Translations under genes and position numbers: made by a program
Part shown: positions 24,143 through 32,986 of the stretch, piece by piece
Position numbering within the stretch: the stretch's first letter is position 1
How the letters are laid out: every line of letters starts with the position of its first letter
Assembly (NCBI RefSeq): GCF_938015485.1
Contig: NZ_CALLVU010000076.1
Span: 1-49,698 of the forward strand
Length of the DNA stretch: 49,698 bases
Source of the DNA: an uncultured Lachnoanaerobaculum sp.
Lineage (GTDB): Bacteria; Bacillota; Clostridia; Lachnospirales; Lachnospiraceae
Direction: 5' to 3'
The notes under the pieces: model-generated
Seen by the model: only the letters and a program-made list of their open reading frames with translations
Told to the model about the DNA's origin: nothing
Database searches by the model: none

Positions 24143-25453
24143 TTAAGCAACAGTCACTGTCATAAAAAGCTTTGACATCGCATTTACTACAGTAACCGCA
24201 TCTGTTACAACAACTGATTTCTTTGTACTACCCGGTGTAATTACAACATCTGAATCGGAAAAATTCTCAATTGCCCTGATTTCCTCAAGTTGCTCATGAT
24301 GTTTTACAATGTCGGACCACAAAGATGTTCTGCCTGCTGCATCATTCGGTACAGCTCCAAGATATTTTGTGTTGAAGAGAACTGCAATATCGTTTGCAAT
24401 CTGGTCAATCACTCTTATTGTCTGATTATCCTTAAACACATTTCCGTGTTCCTCGGATGTTGTTACCAAGGTGTTGATATCCTCCAGAATACGCACATCT
24501 GAGCCAACCTTATGCAGAACAAACTCTCCTGACTTAATGGCCTTTCTAAGCTCGTTTTGTGTATATCCGGTATCAACCTTGAACTCTCCGTTATACTTCT
24601 TATTCTGATTTGATCTATTTACCTCGCAACCTGCAGATATGCCTGTTACCCAGTAAACTAATGAGGCCTCACTCCATCCTGTATCAAGTACCTTGTTTTT
24701 TACGCTTGTTGTTCCATAATAATCTGCTGAAGGATACCCATAAAGTACAAGCTGAAATTTAACTCCCATTTCTTCACGAAGCCTCTTAACAAACGAATTG
24801 AACATTCCTCTTGTAGTATCATCCTTTACTACAACACCCATTGTGTTATAGGAATATGCCTCAATTTTATCTAAGTACTTTTGATAGGATGTACCACTTA
24901 CAGTACCGTTAGTGCCGCCTGTAAGTGGTGTCGCGGCGGTTACAGCAATTGTAGCGTCACTCTTGAACTTAACAAAATCATTTGCAACCAAGTCTCCAAC
25001 TGCCGCCACTATCTGACTATCTACAACCGTTGTATCGACTATTGTCTTTACATCAAACTTAGACTGATCATCAGCGTTCTTCTGAATTGATATCTTAATA
25101 TCGTTTCCACGAACACCGCTGCAAACGGCCTCAGCCAATGCATTACCTGCTTTTAATCCACCTGATGTAAGCTTGTAAGCATACAGTGTCTTGGTATTTA
25201 AGAAGAGATCACGTAGCCCCTTCATCTTTTCATGCGTATACTCATACCCAAAGATTTTCAAAGAATCCTCATGAAAATCCCCATTGTTTACTTCAAATAC
25301 CTCTCCGTCTATACCCCAATCCAGTTCAAGCGGCATTGTCGCAATACCTCTCTCGGATAGGTTAGCAGAAGCGGAATTCGCTGAAACAAAGTTTATATAT
25401 GCACCGGGCAATTCTTTCTTTTGATTAACAAAAGTACCACCACCTAAAGCCAT
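24143..25453 (-). CDS. xkdK: Tail sheath protein, XkdK-like
   Basis: 436 residues, normal for the family. It opens ALGGGTFVNQKKELPGAYINF, typical of sheath proteins. It has a central ATPLTGGTNGTV segment (about 175) and a C-terminal IRVIDQIANDIAVLFNTKYLGAVPNDAAGR region. It is the contractile outer layer of the tail, so the phage is of myovirus type. The start nearly touches the stop of the upstream small gene. Confidence 0.95.
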   Translation of the reverse strand: MALGGGTFVNQKKELPGAYINFVSANSASANLSERGIATMPLELDWGIDGEVFEVNNGDFHEDSLKIFGYEYTHEKMKGLRDLFLNTKTLYAYKLTSGGLKAGNALAEAVCSGVRGNDIKISIQKNADDQSKFDVKTIVDTTVVDSQIVAAVGDLVANDFVKFKSDATIAVTAATPLTGGTNGTVSGTSYQKYLDKIEAYSYNTMGVVVKDDTTRGMFNSFVKRLREEMGVKFQLVLYGYPSADYYGTTSVKNKVLDTGWSEASLVYWVTGISAGCEVNRSNQNKKYNGEFKVDTGYTQNELRKAIKSGEFVLHKVGSDVRILEDINTLVTTSEEHGNVFKDNQTIRVIDQIANDIAVLFNTKYLGAVPNDAAGRTSLWSDIVKHHEQLEEIRAIENFSDSDVVITPGSTKKSVVVTDAVTVVNAMSKLFMTVTVA

Positions 25454-25454
25454 A

Positions 25455-25646
25455 TTATATTACCTGTCCTTTCATATATTTCTCAATTTGCTCTTCTACA
25501 AATTCAATTGTGTATTCTTCACCATCAAAAAGAATAGTCGAAACTAAATCTTTTCTGTCGCTGAATCTGTCGCTATCAATCAATTGTTCTTTTGTAAACT
25601 TTGATTGCTCAATAGCGCCTTTTTTTGTTCCTTTTTCAATATCCAT
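25455..25646 (-). CDS. Small phage protein between tail terminator and sheath genes (63 aa)
   Basis: A 63-residue, charged protein (MDIEKGTKKGAIEQSKFTK...) ending EEQIEKYMKGQVI. Its place between the tail terminator and sheath genes is that of XkdJ in PBSX-like clusters, but the sequence alone does not prove this. It shares one base with the upstream gene and is one base from the sheath gene, so it is translationally coupled on both sides. Confidence 0.7.
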   Translation of the reverse strand: MDIEKGTKKGAIEQSKFTKEQLIDSDRFSDRKDLVSTILFDGEEYTIEFVEEQIEKYMKGQVI

Positions 25647-26083
25647 TACTCACCTTGCCCTTTCACTGCAACATTCCTTAACACTTCATCCATAGCAGCT
25701 TCTTTATTCTTCAACCTCAATGTAAACAAGTCGTAGTTCACAAAGAAATTTAAAATCCCGTCAACTATTTCAGATTTCATCTTTGAACCCCTAATTAAGT
25801 CTTCACCTACAGTAATGTATTCAAGGCAATTAAAAAGCCTTTCCACAACAGCATTGCACTCTTCTTTTTCTACACTTGAATTTGTAGGAATATACTGTAT
25901 GCACATTTGATTTGTTCTGAAATACCTTTCACCAAGGAATACTTTACTTGTTGGATTGAGGCAAGATATAAAAAAACAAGGTTCCTTTAAACCCTGCTCT
26001 ACACTCTCTGTATAAATGGCATATCCGTCTTCAAATTCAGTATTTATTGCAATGCTGATGCCCTCAATAATTGAATTAATCAT
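25646..26083 (-). CDS. Phage tail terminator family protein
   Basis: 145 residues. It begins MINSIIEGISIAINTEF with YAIYTESVEQGLKEPCFFISCL, the pattern of a family annotated as tail terminators in clostridial and PBSX-like phages. It caps the growing tail and links it to the head completion proteins. It overlaps the HK97-gp10-like gene by 4 bases. Confidence 0.75.
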   Translation of the reverse strand: MINSIIEGISIAINTEFEDGYAIYTESVEQGLKEPCFFISCLNPTSKVFLGERYFRTNQMCIQYIPTNSSVEKEECNAVVERLFNCLEYITVGEDLIRGSKMKSEIVDGILNFFVNYDLFTLRLKNKEAAMDEVLRNVAVKGQGE

Positions 26084-26646
26084 CTCATATAGCCTCCTAA
26101 AAATCTTCTGACCTTATTCTCAAGAACATCAGGAGCAATACTTTGAATCTCCTGCACTGAAATCGTCATCATAAATTTCCCCGGAACCCATCCTGTATGA
26201 TTTCTCGTTCTGTGACCATATTCAACATAACTGGCGTATTCAACCGGGTTTATGATTTCAATAACAACCATATCCCCAACGTGATTTACAGTAAGAGATT
26301 CCGCATAAGCTTTTGCATCCGCACTACCGCTTCCACCTGCTGCCTCTTCATGTGTTTTTGCGGTCCATCCTCTTCTAAGTGTTCCTCCAACTTTCCCGGA
26401 AGGATTTACTCTCTTTGTGTATTTGTCGCCTTTTTTATGATTCTTTGAATCCCTCTTTGCAACAACCTCAACCTCTTTTGAGTAATCTCCCGGAAGCGTT
26501 CGCTTGATAACCGTAGTCAAAAGCCTTGCTGCTAACTCCTTTGCACAAGCATCTATAAATCCTGATACATCCTCAGGCTTTATTTCATTCAACTTTCTCT
26601 GAAAACGCCTCAATTGATTTGCGTTAAAACTGCCCATATTCCACAT
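26080..26646 (-). CDS. xkdI: HK97 gp10-like / XkdI-like tail component
   Basis: 188 residues from the ATG at 26646, which overlaps the previous stop (TAATG) and has AGGTGG upstream; the frame continues three codons to a GTG. Features are FIDACAKELAARLLTTVIKRTLPGD (about 34-58), a basic stretch, GGTLRRGW, then NPVEYASYVEYGHRTRNHTGW, the hallmark of gp10-type neck proteins. It probably sits at the head-tail joint. Confidence 0.87.
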   Translation of the reverse strand: MWNMGSFNANQLRRFQRKLNEIKPEDVSGFIDACAKELAARLLTTVIKRTLPGDYSKEVEVVAKRDSKNHKKGDKYTKRVNPSGKVGGTLRRGWTAKTHEEAAGGSGSADAKAYAESLTVNHVGDMVVIEIINPVEYASYVEYGHRTRNHTGWVPGKFMMTISVQEIQSIAPDVLENKVRRFLGGYMR

Positions 26647-27023
26647 TATGCCCACCTGTCAAACATATCTAGCATAATTTCTTGATGTGTATCTGTGTAT
26701 ACTGCAGGTACTCCACTTGCTTTATAAGCGTTCCGACCTACAACTACTTTAGATCCGGGCTTAATTATTACATTAGGTGAAATAAAAAGCTTAACTGTTT
26801 GCCTATTAGTTGCTCCCGTGCTTGTCTGTCCAACAGTGTTTAGGCTTCCATATGAAACTTTACACGGTTGATTTTCAAGCACTTTTACCTCTGAAGCTTT
26901 TGTTATTTTAGTACGTTCATCACGAACGCTTTGCATCTCAATAACATCACACTTTTCTGTAAAATAAATGTCTTCCATAGCTTTTTTTGCCAAAGTTCTT
27001 GCTCGCTCCAATACATCTACCAT
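26646..27023 (-). CDS. xkdH: Head-tail adaptor, XkdH-like
   Basis: 125 residues, beta-rich after a first helix (LERARTLAKKAMEDIYF). NQPCKVSYGSLNTVGQTSTGATNRQTVKLFISPNVIIKPGSKVVV is typical of XkdH/DUF3599 adaptor proteins. It overlaps the connector gene upstream by 7 bases and the gp10-like gene downstream by one. Confidence 0.83.
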   Translation of the reverse strand: MVDVLERARTLAKKAMEDIYFTEKCDVIEMQSVRDERTKITKASEVKVLENQPCKVSYGSLNTVGQTSTGATNRQTVKLFISPNVIIKPGSKVVVGRNAYKASGVPAVYTDTHQEIMLDMFDRWA

Positions 27024-27433
27024 TTAATTCTCCTATGTCTCATAAGCTCGGTTTTACCATATGACTTGAGATAGTTGATAAATGCATCAAGCCTTTGTTC
27101 ATGTGTTTTTGAGCCCTCACCTATAGCAAATGTAGTGTCCATATCACCCGCTTTTATCTGCTTCACAGCCATATCAAGGTTAAGCATGGAAAGTGTATTC
27201 GGGGCAAATGTCTTTTTATGTTCTAAAAACTCACCTATAGCATAGTCTACTGTTACAAATTTCAAAGCACCCGGAATATCATCCGGGCACTTATTAAAAT
27301 TACAAAAATTGCAAACATATTGTGCGGCCTTTTCAGCTTGATACTCTATTGTAGTGTTATCTCCCTCTGTGACGGTATACCCAAACATCTGTAACCGTAA
27401 GTTTATCAAACGAATCGTATCTTCTAATATCAT
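27017..27433 (-). CDS. Head-tail connector (DUF3199 / YqbG-like)
   Basis: 138 residues, mostly helical. It begins ILEDTIRLINLRLQMFGY, followed by AAQYVCNFCNFNKCPDDIPGALKFV and ends LMRHRRIKW. This is the DUF3199 connector that sits below the portal. A shorter gene at 29294 has the same architecture (MFGY near the start, cysteine-rich NxCNxN-type centre, RRxxW end), so there are two connector-like proteins in this phage. AAGGAG lies before the ATG. Confidence 0.83.
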   Translation of the reverse strand: MILEDTIRLINLRLQMFGYTVTEGDNTTIEYQAEKAAQYVCNFCNFNKCPDDIPGALKFVTVDYAIGEFLEHKKTFAPNTLSMLNLDMAVKQIKAGDMDTTFAIGEGSKTHEQRLDAFINYLKSYGKTELMRHRRIKW

Positions 27434-27450
27434 ACGGTACTCCTTTTTGG

Positions 27451-28449
27451 TTAACCTATCTTATGCTTGAATGCCACAATTCTGATCTGCTTTGGTTCAT
27501 ATACCATCTTCCAGTTCTTTGCATTTGCAAGCTCCACCTCTGTCGGCGTCTCTGCATGTGCCCTCTCAAGGTTCTGCCATGCAATACCTCTTGGATGCAT
27601 TATAAATGTCTTCCTGTTAATCAAGTAATCAACACCTGAACCCTTCTTCTTATCTCTATCAATCTCAGTAGGAACAAATCCTACAGGAGAACCGTTGCCA
27701 TATGCGATAGCACCCTGACCGAACAGATATGTTGTATATGTACCGCTGTCAACAGGACATCCGTCATCTACAATTACCCTTCTTCCCTGATATACATCAA
27801 ACTCTACGTCTGTGCTGTCTCTTTCGGTCTGTATGAGGTTCTGCTTCTTCAAAAATGCCTTTGTTGCACTGTGCATAGCTACCGCAGTAAGCTGTCCCTG
27901 TGCATCTCCTAAAAGCTGGCAGGCATCAATAAAAGCTGAAGCAGAAATATTCTTTGCAGCCGCACTTGATGCGGTAGTAATATCAAGAATATGGTCCTTC
28001 AAAGGCACTTCTGTAGTACCTCCATTTGCCCAGGAACCAAAAACACTTGATAAAATCTTAATCAATATTCTCTGATTCTCTCTTGCCCAATATCCCGCTA
28101 CAAGGTCTCCTATAGCTGCCATAGGATCTACTCCGGACAATGCAGCAGATAAATCTGTTGCGGACCACATATTGGCCTTCCTGATAGTTGTAGACACATC
28201 CTTGTTTGATTTAATCTTTTTTGCTGTGAGGTCATTACCCTCAATTACATCCTCTGATGCACCTGTTAAATCCTCAAAGAACGGCATATTGTGAATAGGT
28301 GCCGCTTCTGACGCAAGAGCGTCAAATTCTGCATTGTTTGTTATGATACCTGACTGGAATAATGCTGATAATTCCATGGTTCTATTCACTACATAAGGGT
28401 TAAATAGTGTAGGTACAATAACATCCGATAAAGTTGTTCCGTTTGCCAT
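27451..28449 (-). CDS. Major capsid protein
   Basis: 332 residues. The start TTLSDVIVPTLFNPYVVNRTMELSALFQSGII, then PFFEDLTGASEDVIEGNDLTAKKI, and a C-terminal YLINRKTFIMHPRGIAWQ are typical of the phage coat family near gp13-like capsids, with an HK97-like fold predicted. Size, place directly after the scaffold gene, and good ribosome site support the call. Confidence 0.92.
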   Translation of the reverse strand: MANGTTLSDVIVPTLFNPYVVNRTMELSALFQSGIITNNAEFDALASEAAPIHNMPFFEDLTGASEDVIEGNDLTAKKIKSNKDVSTTIRKANMWSATDLSAALSGVDPMAAIGDLVAGYWARENQRILIKILSSVFGSWANGGTTEVPLKDHILDITTASSAAAKNISASAFIDACQLLGDAQGQLTAVAMHSATKAFLKKQNLIQTERDSTDVEFDVYQGRRVIVDDGCPVDSGTYTTYLFGQGAIAYGNGSPVGFVPTEIDRDKKKGSGVDYLINRKTFIMHPRGIAWQNLERAHAETPTEVELANAKNWKMVYEPKQIRIVAFKHKIG

Positions 28450-28467
28450 AATAATTTAATTCCTCTC

Positions 28468-29085
28468 TTAAATGTTTAATGTTATCCCTGCTGCAGATGC
28501 CAACTGTTTAGCCTGCACAGGATCGTTTCTCAATATCTTTCCTTGCTCAGTCATGTTAAAACTTTCCTTTTTCCAAGGATTGACTATCCCACCTGAGCCG
28601 CTGCCACCTGCAGGATTATATCCATTTGGCTTGCTCTCAGCTTTGAAAAGGTGTGGTAAAGATTCTCTTAAAGGCTTAAGCACATCATCAATGCCTACAG
28701 GATTACCGTCCTTATCGAAGTTAAACTTATCAAGTCCACCCTGCTTATAGATTAAATAATCGGAGTCCAAAGCGCCTGCTTCTGTAAGTTTTGCTTTCAG
28801 CGCATAGCTCTTAGCAGTATTGGCCGCTTCCGTCTGCATAGTCCTTATTTGCTCTTCATAGTTCTTAATCTTTTCTGTAATCTCCGTATTATCCCCGACA
28901 TTCTTTTTCAGCTCAGCGATTGTGCCTTCAGCCGCTTTAAGCTCCTTTACCTTGTCATTAAATTCCGTTTTAGGTACAGCATTTTTAGGAAATTCCGATT
29001 TCACTGCGTTCATGACCGCTGTTACATCAAGCTTTCCATCTTCAGCCTTCGCACCTTCAAGAATTGTTTGTAACCATTCCAACAT
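28468..29085 (-). CDS. Capsid scaffold protein (Phage_GP20-like)
   Basis: 205 residues from the ATG at 29085, with GAGGAG 7 bases upstream; the frame extends five codons to a TTG inside that site. It is strongly helical and coiled-coil from about 35 to 95, with GALDSDYLIYKQGGLDKFNFDKDGNPVG (about 105-132) typical of the GP20 scaffold family, and a Gly/Ser-Pro linker before the C-terminus. It should guide capsid assembly and then leave. Confidence 0.9.
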   Translation of the reverse strand: MLEWLQTILEGAKAEDGKLDVTAVMNAVKSEFPKNAVPKTEFNDKVKELKAAEGTIAELKKNVGDNTEITEKIKNYEEQIRTMQTEAANTAKSYALKAKLTEAGALDSDYLIYKQGGLDKFNFDKDGNPVGIDDVLKPLRESLPHLFKAESKPNGYNPAGGSGSGGIVNPWKKESFNMTEQGKILRNDPVQAKQLASAAGITLNI

Positions 29086-29198
29086 AAATTTTCTCCTCAA
29101 TCTTTTTTATTCCGGTCTGTTCCGGTTCTTAGGATTGCCAATTTATTCACTTGGCCAGTGTAGTCGTACAAGCGGTTTTATGCCATGCTTAGGGCAAT

Positions 29199-29224
29199 AA
29201 AAAAGCACCCTGTTAAGGTGCTTT
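29199..29224 (-). terminator. Intrinsic terminator between packaging/portal genes and scaffold-capsid genes
   Basis: An 8-bp stem AAAGCACC/GGTGCTTT (29202-29209 with 29217-29224) is followed by six T on the minus strand. The same stem recurs at 13544. It would let scaffold, capsid and tail genes be expressed at a level different from the portal genes. No clear promoter was picked out in 29086-29198. Confidence 0.85.
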
Positions 29225-29293
29225 AAAGTTGCTTTTTAATAACCTTTTCAATTTTTATGTTATACGCGGAAGTTCAATTGATATACCTTTATA

Positions 29294-29581
29294 CTACCAC
29301 CTTAGGCGCCTAAATCTTAGCAAACCGGTTTCCGCATCTCTCCTTAATTTCTCAGCGAGCATAATCGAAATAGATCTGCTTATCATATATTCTGCCACAA
29401 TACAATCTATGACATAAATTTTTGCGCCATCCGGAAGACTATCTATATTATCATAGTTGCACCAGTCCGCAGATTTTTGACTTGCAATTTCCGTACAGTA
29501 TAAAAGTACATCTACATCTGGTGCATATCCAAACATTTTCAGCCTTTTAATCGCTCCCTCTTTTAAATCTTCTGCAGTCAT
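29294..29581 (-). CDS. Connector-like phage protein, probable paralogue of the DUF3199 connector
   Basis: 95 residues. By eye it parallels the connector at 27017: RLKMFGY against LRLQMFGY near the N-terminus, then CTEIASQKSADWCNYDNIDSLPDGAK against AAQYVCNFCNFNKCPDDIPGALK, then DCIVAEYM against DYAIGEFL, and ending LLRFRRLRW against LMRHRRIKW. It lacks the insertion of about 40 residues before the end. It lies between the MuF gene region and the scaffold terminator, so it could be an extra neck protein or a remnant of duplication. Confidence 0.6.
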   Translation of the reverse strand: MTAEDLKEGAIKRLKMFGYAPDVDVLLYCTEIASQKSADWCNYDNIDSLPDGAKIYVIDCIVAEYMISRSISIMLAEKLRRDAETGLLRFRRLRW

Positions 29582-29617
29582 TTTATCGCCTCCCTATTGT
29601 TTAAAAATGTCAACATT

Positions 29618-29803
29618 TTATCCATTGCTTCTGTTACAGATACCGTAAGTTTCTTGTAATAATGTTCCGTCAAGCTTACATTCACGTATTATACACCTTA
29701 GTGCATTTTCTTCTTCAGTTTCATTTCCTTCTGAATCAAAATAATAAATCTCAGAATAGTCTCCACCTGAAGGTGTTCTGCCTTCAACTCTTTTGTAGCT
29801 CAT
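29618..29803 (-). CDS. Small hypothetical protein downstream of the MuF-metallopeptidase gene (61 aa)
   Basis: The 61-residue acidic protein (MSYKRVEGRTPSGGDYSEIYY... ETEEENALRCIIREC) lies 14 bases after the MuF gene. It has no membrane segment. By position it could be an immunity or regulatory partner of the metallopeptidase domain, but this is only inference. Small proteins of this kind also occur as uncharacterised phage head genes. Confidence 0.6.
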   Translation of the reverse strand: MSYKRVEGRTPSGGDYSEIYYFDSEGNETEEENALRCIIRECKLDGTLLQETYGICNRSNG

Positions 29804-29817
29804 AACCTTTCCCTCTA

Positions 29818-31530
29818 TTATCTTAATATTGTTTTTAAAAGTACTGCTCTGTTTGGAAAATTTTCTTCAAAATAAATCGGATCCCACAAAAACTCTACAA
29901 TAGACTCTGCAAAATCTTCTGCATTAGAATTCTCACCGTAAGTAGTAGGCGAAATTCTATCTGAATGTAATATATCACTCTTCATAGCCTTAGTCCAGTC
30001 AGAACCTTGAGAGTAATCCAATCCATTTACCCCTCTGTTTGCATCAATAAAATGCCCAGCTTCATGACAATAAGTTCTAATCACATACAAATCATCATGT
30101 GGCTGTTCATAACGATAAAATGTTATTGCTTCCCCGCCAGTCGCATATGAGTAAGAAAAATCTTTGTATACCTTCTGCCAATAATAGTCGTTAGGATTAT
30201 AGTAATCAACAAATTCAATTGTTTTTTGAGCTTGTTTTCTTACCACAGCAGGCACCTTGTACCATAAATCAACCGCCTTATCAGGCGTCATACTTTGAAG
30301 ATTCCTATCATAGTCCTTAGGAAATACAAATTTTACACCATCTTCTAACTCGTATACAACTGCTTCATCTAATTTATAATCATTTATCACTCCTTTGGAA
30401 AATTTGTGCTGTTCAGTAGTTATTTCTGCGCTATAATCCCCTAATTTAATAGTAGCAGGCTTATCCAAACTATTTCCTTCGTGCTCTTGATTATTATCTT
30501 TCTTAATTTTTAGCTCCCACTCTTTATAGGTCATATTCTCAGGCACATAGTAAGTACCTCCATCCTCACTCCTTGCCGCTCTTTCAGCATTTTTACTCCA
30601 CTCGTCATTAAAGTATGGTACAGTTGTTGTACGACAATTCACATGGAACGGTGGAGCGTTTACCCCGATTTGCCTTTCAGACATTTTAAAAACTTTACCG
30701 TCCATATCTTGGCAAATTTCTGAAGTATGAGAGTCCAGAGTTGCTACAATCTCATATTCTTCTACATCTAATTCTTTAAAGCAATCTTCCTGTGCTCTGC
30801 TTGCAAATGCAGCAGATTCAGTCATCACAAGTCTTCCTGCTGCGGTCTTTGAAACATCAAGTTTCTTTGACATTGTATTAATTATCTTTCCCGGGTCTTT
30901 GCCAAGAATTATACCTTGCGTAAGTGTTGTGTTTAATTCATTAATCAGCTTTTGTTTATTGCTCCATACACGGTCCGAAAAGTTTTTGCCGTCAGGTGCC
31001 CAAGGTCTATTTAATATTTTATCAATAAGCGTTTGATTAAATGCAGCAAGAGTATAACCAACTCCCATACCTTTTTGAATCTCAAAAGCAGTATGTAAAT
31101 ATCCGGCGCTGTACACGGTCCTCATAGCTTTATCTATTCCATCTAATTGATTCCCAAATACAACTTCAAGCTGTTGTTGCAATTGAAGTTGTAAGGCCTC
31201 TAACCTGCTTATATGTGCCCTTGCAGAAGCATTTTCAAGTTGCTTCATCCACTTGCCGTCAATGGCATTTTGCTGGCCATACTTAATGTACTCGTTAACA
31301 TCCCATTTGAGTTCTGCCAATTCCCCGTAGGTTAAAAGCCTTCTTGCTTCCTGCATTGTGATACCATTATTCACAGCGAATCTTTGGTACCAAACTGAAA
31401 TCTGACTTTCAATCTCTCTTTGTGCTTTTCTATACTGCTCTTCAATCTCTCTGTATGTTACAGCTCCCTTGTCGTGACAAATCTTTTCTATTTGTTCAAA
31501 TCTGTCCTTCCAGTAATCAGCTGTCTTCAT
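29818..31530 (-). CDS. MuF-type minor head protein fused to an HEAGH metallopeptidase-like domain
   Basis: 570 residues. Residues 1-310 are a Phage_Mu_F head protein: a helical N-terminus, TESAAFASRAQ (about 237-247), and the C-terminal box with cysteines in EICQDMDGKVF and PPFHVNCRTT (about 271-301). Beyond a linker (320-360) is a second domain of about 210 residues not found in plain MuF proteins. It carries HEAGH at 489-493, a zinc-metallopeptidase HExxH motif, and EDFAE at 538-542, which supplies a possible third ligand as in anthrax-lethal-factor-like or gluzincin toxin domains. MuF proteins with C-terminal toxin domains are known. This protein is packaged in the head and could act on the host or a competitor. 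It overlaps the portal gene by 14 bases. Confidence 0.82.
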   Translation of the reverse strand: MKTADYWKDRFEQIEKICHDKGAVTYREIEEQYRKAQREIESQISVWYQRFAVNNGITMQEARRLLTYGELAELKWDVNEYIKYGQQNAIDGKWMKQLENASARAHISRLEALQLQLQQQLEVVFGNQLDGIDKAMRTVYSAGYLHTAFEIQKGMGVGYTLAAFNQTLIDKILNRPWAPDGKNFSDRVWSNKQKLINELNTTLTQGIILGKDPGKIINTMSKKLDVSKTAAGRLVMTESAAFASRAQEDCFKELDVEEYEIVATLDSHTSEICQDMDGKVFKMSERQIGVNAPPFHVNCRTTTVPYFNDEWSKNAERAARSEDGGTYYVPENMTYKEWELKIKKDNNQEHEGNSLDKPATIKLGDYSAEITTEQHKFSKGVINDYKLDEAVVYELEDGVKFVFPKDYDRNLQSMTPDKAVDLWYKVPAVVRKQAQKTIEFVDYYNPNDYYWQKVYKDFSYSYATGGEAITFYRYEQPHDDLYVIRTYCHEAGHFIDANRGVNGLDYSQGSDWTKAMKSDILHSDRISPTTYGENSNAEDFAESIVEFLWDPIYFEENFPNRAVLLKTILR

Positions 31531-32986
31531 CCTTCTTCTCCATAGCCTTTGAGTTGTCTATAGGCTCTTTATCCTCATTAAAAGGATCATAGTTTATTTC
31601 TGTAGCCTCTTTTTCTTCAGCCAGCTTGTCAAGTTCATCCTGTGCATTTTTAACCCAAGGATGATTTCTGACAATAGTTTCATTGCTTATAATTCCGGTG
31701 GACTGCTGTGCGATTTGTGCTGTCTCCTGGTCATTCTGAACCTTTGTTCTTGCCCATGTTTGCAACACAACATCATCTTTTATCGGAATGTTTAACACTC
31801 TGCAGATACACCTTATAAATCGCCCAAATGAAGGTCTAAACTCTGTTTCAAGTAGGCCTGACTTTAATTCCAGTAACGAATACAAAAACTGTAAAGCCAC
31901 ACCTGAACTGTTTCCAAAGTTCTGCGGATCAGGATCAATGCCCATCCCCTGCTCAAATATACACTTTCGTGTCGTAGTTAAAAGCTTTTCTCTTGCATCT
32001 ACCGGCAAATCAATGGTCAAGGTTGATACGCCCGACCCATCTCCTTGCTCATTGTCAACTTTTATAGTCTTATAATACTTTAAGTCTGATAAGAACTCGT
32101 TCAAATCAGTACCACCGTAATTTGTCAGCACGAAAATGACTTCCTGGATATCCTCAAGGTCATTTACAAAGCCACTAAATATCTTGCAATAAACATCAAT
32201 TAACGGCTTTATATTCTTCAAGTCATCTGTATGCACATTGTTGTTGTCGAATGCAAAGAACGGCACTTCTCCTAAATCATGTGAGTATTCATTTGATACC
32301 TCACTTATTCCGTTGATTTCAACAAAGAACTTAGGATATGTCTCTAAGTTATCCTTTACCGTTCCTCCTGCAAGAACTCTGTATGCTGCACATTCTTTAT
32401 CATTCCACAACTCGTAAACATCAAACTCATTACCGTCATCATCTATTTCATGATAAACCCTTAATACTCCAAGCAACTTTCTGTCTAAAGACTTTGACCA
32501 AATCGACTGTATTTGCTCTGAGGGTACTACGGCATATCTGTAATTTCCGTCATCAGCAGACTTCCACACATGAATCCACCCTGTTTTCTTGTTTGAAGCC
32601 TCAATACATAAATCCTTGCATACTTTAGGGTACTTATCGCTTAAGAAGGCACTCAAAGCCTTATTAGAGTTCTCCTCCCCGATATCAAAAACAGGCGGTT
32701 CTGTAAACAGATAGGATGCCTTTTGGTTAACCAACAATCCGTGAAAATTAAAAGGAATACGGTTGTCCGCATTCCTCATAGGTTGCTCTATATCTCTTGT
32801 AACAAGTTCTCCATTTCCGTCTTTTTCAGCTCTTCCTTGCTTCTTCTTAGGTTCAGACAAAATATCCGTCTCATTTTTATAGTATCTTTCCGCTCTTAAA
32901 GCCTCAGCTTGATACTTTGCATGAACATCTGCATATGAAAGTATTAGTTTTTTTACAATTTCTAATTCCACAATCAATTTCCTCAC
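31517..32986 (-). CDS. Phage portal protein (SPP1 gp6-like)
   Basis: 489 residues. The SPP1-type portal pattern is visible: ERYYKNETDIL near 33-43, NRIPFNFHGLLVNQKASYLFTEPP (about 75-98), and VPFFAFDNNN with a long following helical region. The C-terminus is acidic. The start is uncertain: GTG at 32986 overlaps the terminase stop, while a GTG five codons later is better spaced from GTGAGG. It forms the DNA channel at the capsid vertex. Confidence 0.92.
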   Translation of the reverse strand: MRKLIVELEIVKKLILSYADVHAKYQAEALRAERYYKNETDILSEPKKKQGRAEKDGNGELVTRDIEQPMRNADNRIPFNFHGLLVNQKASYLFTEPPVFDIGEENSNKALSAFLSDKYPKVCKDLCIEASNKKTGWIHVWKSADDGNYRYAVVPSEQIQSIWSKSLDRKLLGVLRVYHEIDDDGNEFDVYELWNDKECAAYRVLAGGTVKDNLETYPKFFVEINGISEVSNEYSHDLGEVPFFAFDNNNVHTDDLKNIKPLIDVYCKIFSGFVNDLEDIQEVIFVLTNYGGTDLNEFLSDLKYYKTIKVDNEQGDGSGVSTLTIDLPVDAREKLLTTTRKCIFEQGMGIDPDPQNFGNSSGVALQFLYSLLELKSGLLETEFRPSFGRFIRCICRVLNIPIKDDVVLQTWARTKVQNDQETAQIAQQSTGIISNETIVRNHPWVKNAQDELDKLAEEKEATEINYDPFNEDKEPIDNSKAMEKKDEDS

